From positions 1 through 33,539 of the forward strand of contig CALCEL010000060.1 of NCBI GenBank assembly GCA_937900485.1: a DNA stretch of 33,539 bases, in the 5' to 3' direction. The notes below the pieces were generated by a model. It saw nothing but the letters and a program-made list of their open reading frames with translations, made no database searches and was not told where the DNA came from. The stretch's first letter is position 1, and each line of letters starts with the position of its first letter. Positions 17,490-26,428 of this stretch are shown one piece after another. Origin of the DNA: an uncultured Prevotellaceae bacterium (GTDB lineage Bacteria; Bacteroidota; Bacteroidia; Bacteroidales; Bacteroidaceae). The position numbers and the translations under genes are program-made.

Positions 17490-17936
17490 TTATTTCAGAG
17501 ACTCACCGGTAGGTGGTGGCACCATGCCCTCGTTATTGTTGAACACAGAGTTCTCATATTTCTTGCAGGCTGTTGCGGTAAATAGTCCGTTTTCATTCTC
17601 CTCGAAAGTGAAATGACCCGGCATGGCAGCTTTGATGTCATCAATAAACCTTTTCTCCACGTTGATGATGACGCATTTCATTGACAGGACGTTTGAGTCT
17701 TCCAGTAATTGCATAAGAGAATATCTGAGAGGTCCTCTGCCGATTGGTAAGGAGAAAAGAAAAGTGTCACCCTTTTGCTTACGGAAAATGATACGTCCCT
17801 CTACTACTGCATAGTAAGCATCCTCGTCGTCAATCCAATTCTCCAGTCGAGGATGGTTTTCAAAGCTCTTTAGATTCGTGATGAATCTTGCTATGGATAC
17901 TTTCTCTCCATGTGTAATTTTCTTAAATGGTATCAT
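17490..17936 (-). CDS. DUF2156-like protein, N-terminal half only
   Basis: This 148-residue cytoplasmic protein starts at the ATG at 17936 (MIPFKKITHGEKVSIARF). A TTG further up at 17981 overlaps the -7 promoter element and is rejected. The opening, the region YYAVVEGRIIFRKQKGDTFLFSLPIG and the segment AAMPGHFTFEENENG resemble the first half of Bacteroidales DUF2156 (lysyltransferase-like GNAT) proteins, which are usually about 300 residues. The second half, with the acyltransferase core, is missing, and the end (MVPPPTGESLK) is unlike the family. It may be a free-standing regulatory half or a truncated relic. It is divergent from the GH2 gene. Confidence 0.6.
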   Translation of the reverse strand: MIPFKKITHGEKVSIARFITNLKSFENHPRLENWIDDEDAYYAVVEGRIIFRKQKGDTFLFSLPIGRGPLRYSLMQLLEDSNVLSMKCVIINVEKRFIDDIKAAMPGHFTFEENENGLFTATACKKYENSVFNNNEGMVPPPTGESLK

Positions 17937-17978
17937 AAAAAGTCTGTCTTTGGGTGTTAATGTCAAGTAATTCGTACG

Positions 17979-18007
17979 CAAAGATAGTAAAATTCTTGAA
18001 TTGGCAA
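17979..18007 (-). promoter_or_regulatory. Promoter of the DUF2156-like gene
   Basis: On the minus strand TTG (18007-18005), 18 bases, then TATCTTTG (17986-17979). Start of transcription would be near 17972, about 35 bases before the ATG at 17936. Its -33 end is only 20 bases from the plus-strand -7 element of the GH2 gene, so the two promoters are back to back. Confidence 0.5.
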
Positions 18008-18027
18008 CATTTTATTGCGATTCTTTG

Positions 18028-18035
18028 TATTTTTG
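18028..18035 (+). promoter_or_regulatory. -7 element of the GH2 gene
   Basis: TATTTTTG fits TAnnTTTG and lies 23 bases before the ATG at 18059. The nearest TTG (18001) is 24 bases upstream, a few bases more than usual. Confidence 0.45.
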
Positions 18036-18058
18036 CATACAAATCAACAACTAACTTT

Positions 18059-21031
18059 ATGTCTAAGCAAATTATTTTAATTTTATTTCTTTTCTGTTAT
18101 TGTAAATGTGTCATTGCCCAGAATAAGATAGACCTTTCTGGCGAGTGGGAGTTTAAGATTGACAGAGACGGTAAAGGAGAACAGTCCGGTTGGTATCATG
18201 TTGACTATGACTTTAATGACAAGATTCTGTTGCCGGCCTCTATGCCTCAGCGCTTAAAAGGTGACGATGTGAGTGTGGACACTCGTTGGGTAGGTTCGTT
18301 ATACGACTCCAGTTATTTCTTCAATCCCTACATGGCCAAGTACAGGAAGCCGGGAAAGGATATGAAATTGCAGTTCTTCCTCACTCCTGACAAGCATTAT
18401 GTGGGAAAAGCGTGGTACAGACGTACCGTAAGAATAGAGAAAGACAACGTGTCACCGAGATATGTGTTATATCTTGAGCGTCCTCATATTATTACATCTT
18501 TATGGGTTAATGGAAAGAAGGTGAGCGATGAGCGTAACAGTCTTTCCGTACCACATGAGTACGTTCTCACCGGAGAGCAGCTTGTTCCAGGTGATAACGT
18601 CATCACGTTATGTGTGGATAATGACCCGGAGAAAGTCAATGTCGGACAGGACTCACATTCTGTGTCAGACCAGACTCAGGGTGACTGGAACGGTATCGTA
18701 GGCAAGATTGAGTTACGTCCGTACAACCATGTTGAGAGATGTAACGTCTATCCTGATGTCGATAATAAAGTGGCGAGAGTCAGCCTGGATATCAGTGGAC
18801 TCTCACGTAAGGAGAAAGCGTCCGTGACCTTGATGGCGGTGTCGTTCAACACCGATAAACACCATGTGGTGACGTGTGGTGCCAAGGACATCCTGTTGAC
18901 ATCCGACTCGTTGTCTCATGTCGACCTGTTGATGTCGATGACAGACAGCATGCTGTTGTGGAACGAGTTCAACCCTCAGCTTTACCGTCTTTATGTTCAG
19001 GTGAAGACAAAATCAAGCACCACGTCTTACGAGACCGTTTTCGGTATGCGTAAGGTGGAGATGCGTGACAAGATGTTCTATGTGAACGGAAAAGAGATTC
19101 AGCTGCGAGGAACGGTGGAGAATTGTGACTTCCCTAACACGGGTTATCCACCAATTGACCTGGACTCATGGCTCAGCTTGTTCCGTAAGTGTAAGACGTA
19201 CGGATTGAATCATATGCGTTTCCATACCTATTGTCCGCCGGAGGCGGCGTTTCTGGCTGCAGACATGACAGGCTTTTATATTCAGCCTGAGGGACCGTCA
19301 TGGCCTAATCATGGTGTTAAGCTCGGTAGAGGCGAGTATATTGACACCTACCTCTATGATGAGGCGGTGAGGATATGTGATACCTATGGTAACCACCCGT
19401 CATTTATGTTCTTCGCTTTCGGTAATGAGCCTGCGGGAAACTGGGTCAAGTGGTCCACGGAGCATGTGGCAAAGATTAAGGCGTATGACGACAGACATCT
19501 GTATTGTGGATTCAGCGTTGGTGGCGGATGGGCATGGCAGCCGGGCAGTGAGTTCGCGGTCAAGGCCGGAGCCCGCGGACTGAATGAGTGGGCGCGTCGC
19601 GCCCCGGAGTCAGTCGTTGACTTCTCGAAGAACATAGACATGTACAACGGTAAGGATATGCCTAACACGAAAATCACCATGCCTTTTGTCAGTCATGAGA
19701 CCGGACAGTGGTGCGCATTCCCGAATTTCGATGAGATAGGTAAATACACGGGAGTGAACAAAGCCCGTAACTTCGAGATATTCCGTGACTTGCTCAATGA
19801 CAACGGTATGGGCGGCATGGCGCGACGTTTCATGATGGCGAGCGGTAAGCTGCAGGCGTTATGTTATAAGGCGGAGGTGGAGCGCACGCTCAGAACACCT
19901 AAGTACGCCGGGTTCCAGCTCCTGTCGTTAAATGACTATTCAGGTCAGGGTACAGCCTTGGTTGGAGTGACGGATGTGTTCTTTGACAATAAGGGATATA
20001 TCAGTGAGAGAGAGTTCAGGGAGTTCTGCTCGCCAATCGTGCCATTGGCAAAGATCAGCAAGTTCACATTCTCCAACACAGAGACATTCGTGGCAGACGT
20101 GGAGCTTAACCAATATACAGACTCCACATTGAGACGAGTGAGACCGCATTATGTGATATACAAAGAGGATAAGTCTAAAAATCAGGTCGTTTACGCGTCA
20201 GGTGACTTCGACGTGTGTGACATTCCTGTCGGAGGTAACTACAAGATTGGCAAGGTGTCTGTGTCTTTAGGTGAAGTGAGCGAGCCTTCTAAGATGACAC
20301 TGGTGGTCAGCGTTCCTGAGACTCAGGCCGTCAATCACTGGAACTTCTGGGTTTATCCGGAGCTGACATCTGACACAAAGAGCAAAACGAGGGCTGGTAA
20401 GCGTCCTGGCACATCCTTCGATGGTGACGTGTTTATCACAGACAGCCTCGACAGTCAGGCGCGTAAGATCCTTGACAAGGGTGGTAAGGTGCTGATATGT
20501 GCTGCAGGCAAGGTGACATATGGTAAAGAGGTGGTGCAGCAGTTCACACCGGTATTCTGGAACACGTCATGGTTCAAGATGCGTCCACCGCACACCACGG
20601 GAATATCCGTTGAGAATACACATAGCATCTTCGACCTCTTCCCGACTGACTATCATTCAGACTATCAGTGGTGGGAGCTTGTCAACAGAGGACAGGTGAT
20701 GCAGTTCACTGACTTCCCTAAGGATTTCCAGCCGCTGGTGCAGAGTATAGACACATGGTTCGTCTCTCGTAAGATAGGTATGTTGTTCGAGGCGAAAATA
20801 GGTAAGGGACGTCTGGTCATGACAACCATGGATATCAGTAATAACCTGGATAAGAGAATCGTGGCGCGACAGATGCGTGAGTCAATATTGCACTACATGC
20901 ATTCGGACAAGTTCGCACCGCAGTGGACGCTCGACGCCGGTTTGGTGTCCGACTTGTTCTCTAAGGTGGCTGGCGACGTGAATATGTTCACTAATGATAG
21001 CCCTGATGAGTTGAAACCTAAGCTCAAGTGA
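18059..21031 (+). CDS. Secreted glycoside hydrolase family 2-type enzyme
   Basis: The protein has 990 residues from the ATG at 18059; the frame is open upstream but would cross the promoter. A signal peptide (1-20, CVIAQ) is followed by a GH2 sugar-binding domain (IDLSGEWEFKIDRDG; later YVLYLERPHIITSLWVNGKKV), an Ig-like domain ending YETVFGMRKVEM, and the TIM barrel starting FYVNGKEIQLRGT. The likely acid/base is Glu457 in FAFGNEPAG, and the likely nucleophile is Glu547 in VSHETGQW. A long C-terminal part (about 660-990) includes further beta domains. GH2 enzymes are exo-acting retaining beta-glycosidases; which sugar is cut cannot be told. It has its own promoter and terminator. Confidence 0.85.
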   Translation: MSKQIILILFLFCYCKCVIAQNKIDLSGEWEFKIDRDGKGEQSGWYHVDYDFNDKILLPASMPQRLKGDDVSVDTRWVGSLYDSSYFFNPYMAKYRKPGKDMKLQFFLTPDKHYVGKAWYRRTVRIEKDNVSPRYVLYLERPHIITSLWVNGKKVSDERNSLSVPHEYVLTGEQLVPGDNVITLCVDNDPEKVNVGQDSHSVSDQTQGDWNGIVGKIELRPYNHVERCNVYPDVDNKVARVSLDISGLSRKEKASVTLMAVSFNTDKHHVVTCGAKDILLTSDSLSHVDLLMSMTDSMLLWNEFNPQLYRLYVQVKTKSSTTSYETVFGMRKVEMRDKMFYVNGKEIQLRGTVENCDFPNTGYPPIDLDSWLSLFRKCKTYGLNHMRFHTYCPPEAAFLAADMTGFYIQPEGPSWPNHGVKLGRGEYIDTYLYDEAVRICDTYGNHPSFMFFAFGNEPAGNWVKWSTEHVAKIKAYDDRHLYCGFSVGGGWAWQPGSEFAVKAGARGLNEWARRAPESVVDFSKNIDMYNGKDMPNTKITMPFVSHETGQWCAFPNFDEIGKYTGVNKARNFEIFRDLLNDNGMGGMARRFMMASGKLQALCYKAEVERTLRTPKYAGFQLLSLNDYSGQGTALVGVTDVFFDNKGYISEREFREFCSPIVPLAKISKFTFSNTETFVADVELNQYTDSTLRRVRPHYVIYKEDKSKNQVVYASGDFDVCDIPVGGNYKIGKVSVSLGEVSEPSKMTLVVSVPETQAVNHWNFWVYPELTSDTKSKTRAGKRPGTSFDGDVFITDSLDSQARKILDKGGKVLICAAGKVTYGKEVVQQFTPVFWNTSWFKMRPPHTTGISVENTHSIFDLFPTDYHSDYQWWELVNRGQVMQFTDFPKDFQPLVQSIDTWFVSRKIGMLFEAKIGKGRLVMTTMDISNNLDKRIVARQMRESILHYMHSDKFAPQWTLDAGLVSDLFSKVAGDVNMFTNDSPDELKPKLK

Positions 21032-21071
21032 CGTAATTCGTGATATGAGCGAGATGTTAATATCGTTTACT

Positions 21072-21110
21072 GAGGACAAGAGTCGTAATCGACTCCTGTC
21101 CTCTTTTTTT
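21072..21110 (+). terminator. Intrinsic terminator of the GH2 gene
   Basis: GAGGACAAGAGTCG (21072-21085), loop TAAT, CGACTCCTGTCCTC (21090-21103), then seven T. The 14-bp stem has one mismatch. It begins 40 bases after the GH2 stop. Confidence 0.85.
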
Positions 21111-21159
21111 CTCTCCTGCATTATCCTTTGGAGTGACGTGCGACACAATAAGATGACGA

Positions 21160-21243
21160 ACCAGATTTCCTATCCGTACCCCAAATTTTTGCTGTCCGAA
21201 ACTCCCCTTTTTCCGTTGATGCGTGACTACGAAAAAATGACTT
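21160..21243 (+). repeat. Intergenic repeat unit, copy A (about 85 bp)
   Basis: This 84-base block matches 33322-33406 on the opposite strand with eight substitutions and one single-base indel by my count (near 90%). Conserved cores include ACCAGATTTCCTATC and CTGTCCGAAACTCC. No frame in it looks like protein. It lies just past the GH2 terminator. Confidence 0.7.
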
Positions 21244-21280
21244 TCGCAATTTTCCCGTGTCTTATTCAGCGTCAGAAAAT

Positions 21281-21359
21281 CTTAGGTTAGAACGTTGAAA
21301 AGTTCAGGTTAGGATTTTTAAAACTGCAGACCTGTTTGTAGACTATATCCTAACCTAAG
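21281..21359 (+). repeat. Nested, competing inverted repeats
   Basis: CTTAGGTTAG (21281-21290) and AGGTTAGGAT (21306-21315) are each perfectly complementary to overlapping parts of 21347-21359 (ATCCTAACCTAAG). The right arm can therefore pair with only one of the two left arms at a time. A further CACCTAAG follows at about 21374. Purpose unknown; it is upstream of the riboswitch promoter. Confidence 0.5.
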
Positions 21360-21456
21360 AATTTTTAAAAAAACACCTAAGTTTTTTGATGGCTTTGTAT
21401 TAAGATTATCAGTGTGTTAACTTGATTTTAGAGAAAAATGGGCATAGGAAATTTCG

Positions 21457-21600
21457 TCACACGATAAATTGTCCGTTATTCACCTTGTTGACGAATGTTC
21501 TTGACAATGTCTCCATCACCTCTTTGTGCGTCTTGACTCCGTGTGTCCTTCTGCATGAATCTATAATGTCTCTCATTCCGAAATCGTCTATTACTGACAT
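21457..21600 (-). CDS. Possible small ORF of 47 codons, unknown function
   Basis: An ATG at 21600 opens a 47-residue frame (MSVIDDFGMRDIIDSCRRTH, later KEVMETLSRTFVNK, ending NNGQFIV). The composition is protein-like and amphipathic rather than random: acidic and basic residues alternate with Ile, Val, Leu and Phe in helix-like spacing. It is not recognised. No good promoter is visible upstream on the minus strand. It could be a small gene, or the conserved end of a larger gene now lost. Confidence 0.35.
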   Translation of the reverse strand: MSVIDDFGMRDIIDSCRRTHGVKTHKEVMETLSRTFVNKVNNGQFIV

Positions 21601-21687
21601 ATAAGGACTTTCTGGAAATAGAGTGACGGATAATCAGTCAGATGCGAGCGTTCGACAGTTATGGTTAATGTTTTTTTAGCCGACAAG

Positions 21688-21718
21688 TTGATAAATTGGA
21701 CAAAACGTCGTAACTTCG
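21688..21718 (+). promoter_or_regulatory. Promoter of the cobalamin riboswitch transcript
   Basis: TTG (21688-21690), 20 bases, TAACTTCG (21711-21718). Transcription should begin near 21725, just before the first riboswitch stem. The -7 element has TTCG instead of TTTG, as in two other promoters of the window. Confidence 0.6.
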
Positions 21719-21733
21719 CGTACGTCCTTAGGT

Positions 21734-21886
21734 TCAAGAATGATTGATTAATAGGGAATCAGGTGAGAATCCTGGACAGACCCTGCTGCTGTGAGTCCTT
21801 TTTTTCTTACGTAAATGTGTGACGCCACTGGATCTCTATCCGGGAAGGTTCATTTACAAAGGACGAAGTCAGAAGACCTGCCTTGA
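21734..21886 (+). promoter_or_regulatory. Cobalamin (adenosylcobalamin-type) riboswitch
   Basis: Closing stem P1 is TCAAG (21734-21738) with CTTGA (21882-21886). Between them are the conserved landmarks of the class: AGGGAATCAGGTGAGAATCC, the GACAGACCCTGCTGCTGTGA segment, the GCCACTGG...CCGGGAAGG arm, and the B12 box AGTCAGAAGACCTGCC at 21867-21882. The receptor ATG is 70 bases past the end. When B12 is plentiful the element should lower expression of the receptor. Confidence 0.95.
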
Positions 21887-21956
21887 GAATGTGTTTTGTG
21901 AGTATGTCTCCAGGGAATGAGATGTGTCACAAAGAATAAATGGAAACATATTTGCT

Positions 21957-24068
21957 ATGAAAAAAGAAGCATGTTCTTTTTTCGCATTCTTGTGTTCTGT
22001 GACGATGTTGCATGCACAGGGTGTGGGGAGAGACTCTGTGAGAATCATCAATGATGTGGTGATTACCGGTACGGGTACGTATAGGAAATCAAATAATGCG
22101 CCAGTGTCGGTGCGTGTCATAAGCTCTAAGGAGTTGAACGACGCACACGTCACTAATCTTCAGGACGCATTGGTCAAGTTGACACCTAATGTCACAACAC
22201 ATACCAACGGTATGGGGACATTCATGAATTTCAACGGAATAAGTGATGATTATGTGCTGATACTTGAGAATGGTAAAAAGGTTGTCGGTGATGACCGCTG
22301 GAGCCGTATCAACATCTCGAATGTCAAACGAATCGAGGTTCTGTCCGGAGCTGCCAGCTCACTCTATGGCAGTGACGCCATAGCTGGTGTCATCAATATA
22401 ATAACAGATGACGGCTGCAGTGGCGTGTCCGTGTCAGAACGTACCCATGTGTCCAGCAAGGGACGTCTGAGTGAGGATATAAATGTCAGTGCCACTGAGG
22501 GCTGCTTGACATTCCAAACGTCATATAATTACAGGACATCGGATAACTGGCAGGTTAACAGTTACCAGATGTTTGAGGAGACGGACTATGAGAGTGGTGA
22601 TGTCGTGCCAGTCCTGAAGTTGACGGGACGTCCGATGAGCACCGGTTACGTGAGCAACGATGTCAGCGAGAAGATTCAACTGAGACTGTCCGACAAGCTT
22701 TCTTTGTATCTGAGGGGAGAATTTTTTGACAACACCACTAAGAGACCACAGAACGCTAAGTACTACACGCAGTCGAAGAAAACCGTCACTGACGATGACG
22801 GTAACAAGTCCTACGCATATACGTACACCCAGAAAACAGCTTACACCTATGATGTGCATCATCGCTCCTACACGTATGGCGGTGGCGGAAGGTTGGAGAT
22901 AAATAAGAAATCTCACCTTTATCTGGATGTTTATTCGGATAACTTCACCTCAAAGTACCATTATTGGCAGACTGCAGACGAGGAGGACTATGAGATGACA
23001 CGTAAACGCACCCATTACACTAACGAGAATCTCAAAGGTATCTTCCGACTGTCTGCGTCTCATAAGCTGTCGGCGGGACTGGAGTTCGTGCAGTCGTCAC
23101 TGAACAGTGAGAGCGACAATATTGACTTTGAGACGTCTGCCACGTATAACGCTTATCTGCAGGATGAGATGAGAATAGTGAATGGGCTGGAGGCAGTCGT
23201 GGGAGGACGGTACACCTATAATGATAATTTCGGCTCTCACGCCACGGCTAACGCGTCATTGTTCTATCATGTCGGTGGGCTGAGGGTGCGATTAGGATAT
23301 GCCGGAGGTTACCGCACGCCGGACCTCTCACAGCTGTACGCCACGGATCAGGCTAAGACCAATGCGCGTTACACGCTGAATAACACCAGTCTGAAACCTG
23401 AGAAGAGCAACTTCGTGAACATGAATGTGGAGTACTCCAACAGATGGCTGAGCGTCGGAGTGACTGGATATATAAACAAGGTGCGTGACATGATTAACCT
23501 TAGGGTACTCTCACAGGAGGAGATCAACGGCGACGCTTCACTGACAAAACTCTATGATGAGGGATGGACCACGATAAGGCAGAGAAGCAATATCGACGAC
23601 GCTAAGATTAAAGGTGTCTGCCTGAACGCTAAGGTGGCGCTGCCGGAAGGAATAACGGTCGGAGCGTCATATACTTATACCGATTCTGAGGCTAAGTCTA
23701 CGACCTTCGACTCAAAAGCTCAGACTTACGTGACAACAGTGTCACCGACGGACAAGAGCGTGAAAAACGTACTGACGACATCAGCGGCTTGGGACCATTC
23801 CTTCGGCGGTTATAACTTGAATGTGTGTGTCAACGGACACATGCAGGGACGCAGGTACAGCAACACATACGGATATGCGCCGAGATGTCAGCAGTGGGAT
23901 TTCAACACACGTCACACGTTCTACACTTCGCAGATGACAATAGAACCATCCGTCGGAGTGGAGAACGTCTTCAATCAGCGTGACACGTCATATTGGAACA
24001 GTAATTTCTCCACCATAAACCCGGGAAGGACTTTGTATGTAGCACTGGCCCTGAGATTCAAAAACTGA
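21957..24068 (+). CDS. btuB: TonB-dependent outer-membrane receptor, BtuB-like (cobalamin)
   Basis: The protein has 703 residues from the ATG at 21957; an in-frame GTG at 21924 would put an odd extension before the signal peptide. The signal peptide (about 1-20, SVTMLHAQ) is followed by a plug domain (about 30-155; VITGTGTYRKSNNAPVSVRV, then VKRIEVLSGAASSLYGSDAI and AGVINIITDD) and a 22-strand-type barrel ending NPGRTLYVALALRFKN with terminal aromatic-x-Asn. The cobalamin riboswitch directly upstream is the main reason to assign B12 or a corrinoid as the substrate. No BtuG-like lipoprotein, BtuCDF transporter or corrinoid synthesis gene is next to it. The symbol is by context. Confidence 0.82.
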   Translation: MKKEACSFFAFLCSVTMLHAQGVGRDSVRIINDVVITGTGTYRKSNNAPVSVRVISSKELNDAHVTNLQDALVKLTPNVTTHTNGMGTFMNFNGISDDYVLILENGKKVVGDDRWSRINISNVKRIEVLSGAASSLYGSDAIAGVINIITDDGCSGVSVSERTHVSSKGRLSEDINVSATEGCLTFQTSYNYRTSDNWQVNSYQMFEETDYESGDVVPVLKLTGRPMSTGYVSNDVSEKIQLRLSDKLSLYLRGEFFDNTTKRPQNAKYYTQSKKTVTDDDGNKSYAYTYTQKTAYTYDVHHRSYTYGGGGRLEINKKSHLYLDVYSDNFTSKYHYWQTADEEDYEMTRKRTHYTNENLKGIFRLSASHKLSAGLEFVQSSLNSESDNIDFETSATYNAYLQDEMRIVNGLEAVVGGRYTYNDNFGSHATANASLFYHVGGLRVRLGYAGGYRTPDLSQLYATDQAKTNARYTLNNTSLKPEKSNFVNMNVEYSNRWLSVGVTGYINKVRDMINLRVLSQEEINGDASLTKLYDEGWTTIRQRSNIDDAKIKGVCLNAKVALPEGITVGASYTYTDSEAKSTTFDSKAQTYVTTVSPTDKSVKNVLTTSAAWDHSFGGYNLNVCVNGHMQGRRYSNTYGYAPRCQQWDFNTRHTFYTSQMTIEPSVGVENVFNQRDTSYWNSNFSTINPGRTLYVALALRFKN

Positions 24069-24153
24069 TGACGGCGTTTTTTATGTAGTACTCAAAAAAA
24101 GGTATTTCTCGTGATTACGCATGTCTTTTTTCTCGAGTAAGGGTAAATAATGC

Positions 24154-24161
24154 TAATTTCG
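24154..24161 (+). promoter_or_regulatory. Possible -7 element before the second receptor gene
   Basis: TAATTTCG, a TTCG variant of the consensus, is 35 bases before the ATG at 24197. No TTG is at the right distance. There is no clear terminator in 24069-24153, so readthrough from the riboswitch-controlled gene is equally possible. Confidence 0.35.
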
Positions 24162-24196
24162 CATTCCTAACGAACTAATGAATAGGGCAAGTCAAT

Positions 24197-26419
24197 ATGT
24201 TTCTAGGTAAGATTAATTTTTGGATTATGATTCTCGTGTTCCTCGTGTCGGTCATGATGCCTACGATGACTGGGGCGAGAAATGAAAGAGACATGGAAAA
24301 AGGCGACATTAGAAGCGCGGACGTGGTGGACAGCGTTGAGCTTAACACTGTGTTTGTGTTGAGTAAAAGCAAGAGCCAGGAGATTCGTGAGAGCTCATAC
24401 TCTGTGAGTGTGGCTGATGTGCGTTCGCAGATAAGCACGGTGTCTGACCTCACGGAGGTCGTGAGTAAGATGTCTGGCGTCAATATCAGAACCGAGGGTG
24501 GACTCGGCTCTGATTACACTCTGTCCGTCAACGGAATGAGCGGTAACTCCGTACGTTATTTCGTCGACGGGGTTCCGATGAGCACGTTGGGCTCCGGCAT
24601 GACACTCAGTAACATACCGCTGGGCTCCATAGAACGTGTGGAGGTGTACAAAGGGGTGGTGCCGGTCTACCTCGGAGGTGATGCGCTCGGCGGTGCGGTG
24701 AACATCGTTACGAGACGTACACCTAAAGACTTCCTCGACTGCTCCGTCAGCGCAGGAAGCTTTGATACGTACAGAGGAGATGTCAAATCACAGTTTCATG
24801 TCGGCGGCACAGGGTTGCTGATCAGACCATCTGTGAATATTGACTACTCTAAAAATAACTATAAGGTTCACAATGTCGAGGTGTGGAATGAGGCAGAGGA
24901 GATATACGACACTGTTAGCCGTCGTCGTTTCCATGATGAGTATTTCTCTTTCTCCGGACAGTTGGATGTGGGAGTGGAGAGAAAAGCGTGGGCGGACCGT
25001 TTCTTCGTCGGAGTGACATACGCGGATATGCGTAAGCAGCTTCAAACGGGAAGCGTGCAGTCCATAGTCTATGGCAAGGCACAGAGAAAACAGCATGCCT
25101 TTGGCGTTCATCTCGACTATGATAAGAGACGTTTCCTGACGGATAACCTCAGACTGATGCTCAGACTGTCTCACACGTGGGACCATAGTGTGACCATAGA
25201 CACTGCATTCCAGAGATATGACTGGAACGGAGATTACGTCGTCTCGTCAAGGAATGAGACGAATGGCAAGGCGCGTCAGTACAGGCATTACAAACGTCCG
25301 CTGACCGTCATCCGCATGAACCTGGGCTATGACATCTGTTACAACCATTCCGTCGGTCTGAACTATATGTTGTCAAGGACGGGTAATAACAGATATGATA
25401 CGGCGTCAGACTACTACTCTGACTCTCATGACTATGACGCTTCATTCATCCCGTCAGAGGATCTGCTTGATAAACATATATTAGGCCTGGGATATGACCA
25501 GTCATTCTGGGGAGGTCGTCTTTCAAACACGTTCTTTCTGAAGAACTACATCACACATGTTGATGTGGAGCAGAGTGACTTGGCATGGATAACTCATTCT
25601 GACGATGTCACGAGTCATACTGTTAAGTATAACTTAGGCTATGGCGCCGGCACGAAATATGTCTTTTGTGACTTGCTGTCCTTGAAGGCAAGTTACGAGC
25701 GGGCTGTCAGGCTGCCGGAGGCTAAGGAACTGCTCGGTAACGGTACGACGGTTTATCCTAACGTGTCCTTGAAGCCGGAGCAGAGCCACAACGTGAATGT
25801 GGGGCTTTTCGGAAGCAAGTCGTTAGGCGGCGGTAATGTGCTGAGGTATGAGGTGGATGCCTTCCTTAGAAAGACTGAGGATTATATTCATCTGACTGTC
25901 AATGAGTCGGACGGTACTGCTCAATACGAGAATATCAATGATGTCACCACGAAGGGATTTGAAGGTGAAATGAGGTTTGATGCCGGACAATGGCTGTCTT
26001 GCGGTGTGAACGCAAGCTACGAGGAGAGTCTCGACATGGAGAAGTATCTCGATAGTGGCAACCGCAGCGCCACATATAAGAATCGTATACCAAACAAGCC
26101 TTGGCTGTATGGTAACGCGGATGTGTCTTTCACTTTGAGAGACCTCATCTCACGTGATGACAAGCTGAGGCTCCGTTATGATTTCCAGTATACTCACTGG
26201 TTCTACCTCACTTGGGAAGCGTATGGGTATAAGCCGGCTAAGGCCAGGATACCGTCCCAGTATGTGAGCAGCGCTGCGTTGACGTATTATTGGAAACGTG
26301 ACAGGTATAGTCTTACATTGTCGTGTGATAACATCTTCGACAATCTGAGCTACGACAATTACAAGATGCAGAAGCCGGGACGAAGTGTGATGGCTAAATT
26401 CAGATTATCTATTAACTAA
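24197..26419 (+). CDS. TonB-dependent receptor, XusA-like by context
   Basis: This 740-residue outer-membrane receptor has an N-terminal hydrophobic export signal (about 8-26, FWIMILVFLVSVMMPTMTGA) and a plug domain (about 55-180; VNGMSGNSVRYFVDGVPM, IERVEVYKGVVPVYLGGDAL and GGAVNIVTRR). The barrel contains the late motif ASYERAVRLPEAKELLGNG and ends PGRSVMAKFRLSIN. The next gene starts 9 bases after the stop and encodes a DUF4374 lipoprotein. Receptor plus DUF4374 is the arrangement of XusA and XusB, which take up foreign siderophores in Bacteroides thetaiotaomicron. The substrate here is inferred; corrinoids are an alternative given the neighbour upstream. Confidence 0.8.
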   Translation: MFLGKINFWIMILVFLVSVMMPTMTGARNERDMEKGDIRSADVVDSVELNTVFVLSKSKSQEIRESSYSVSVADVRSQISTVSDLTEVVSKMSGVNIRTEGGLGSDYTLSVNGMSGNSVRYFVDGVPMSTLGSGMTLSNIPLGSIERVEVYKGVVPVYLGGDALGGAVNIVTRRTPKDFLDCSVSAGSFDTYRGDVKSQFHVGGTGLLIRPSVNIDYSKNNYKVHNVEVWNEAEEIYDTVSRRRFHDEYFSFSGQLDVGVERKAWADRFFVGVTYADMRKQLQTGSVQSIVYGKAQRKQHAFGVHLDYDKRRFLTDNLRLMLRLSHTWDHSVTIDTAFQRYDWNGDYVVSSRNETNGKARQYRHYKRPLTVIRMNLGYDICYNHSVGLNYMLSRTGNNRYDTASDYYSDSHDYDASFIPSEDLLDKHILGLGYDQSFWGGRLSNTFFLKNYITHVDVEQSDLAWITHSDDVTSHTVKYNLGYGAGTKYVFCDLLSLKASYERAVRLPEAKELLGNGTTVYPNVSLKPEQSHNVNVGLFGSKSLGGGNVLRYEVDAFLRKTEDYIHLTVNESDGTAQYENINDVTTKGFEGEMRFDAGQWLSCGVNASYEESLDMEKYLDSGNRSATYKNRIPNKPWLYGNADVSFTLRDLISRDDKLRLRYDFQYTHWFYLTWEAYGYKPAKARIPSQYVSSAALTYYWKRDRYSLTLSCDNIFDNLSYDNYKMQKPGRSVMAKFRLSIN

Positions 26420-26428
26420 ATAATAAAC

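Noticed and set aside
17954..18058. N-terminal extension of the GH2 protein from an upstream ATG
   Set aside because: It overlaps the divergent promoter elements and would place 35 residues before a proper signal peptide.
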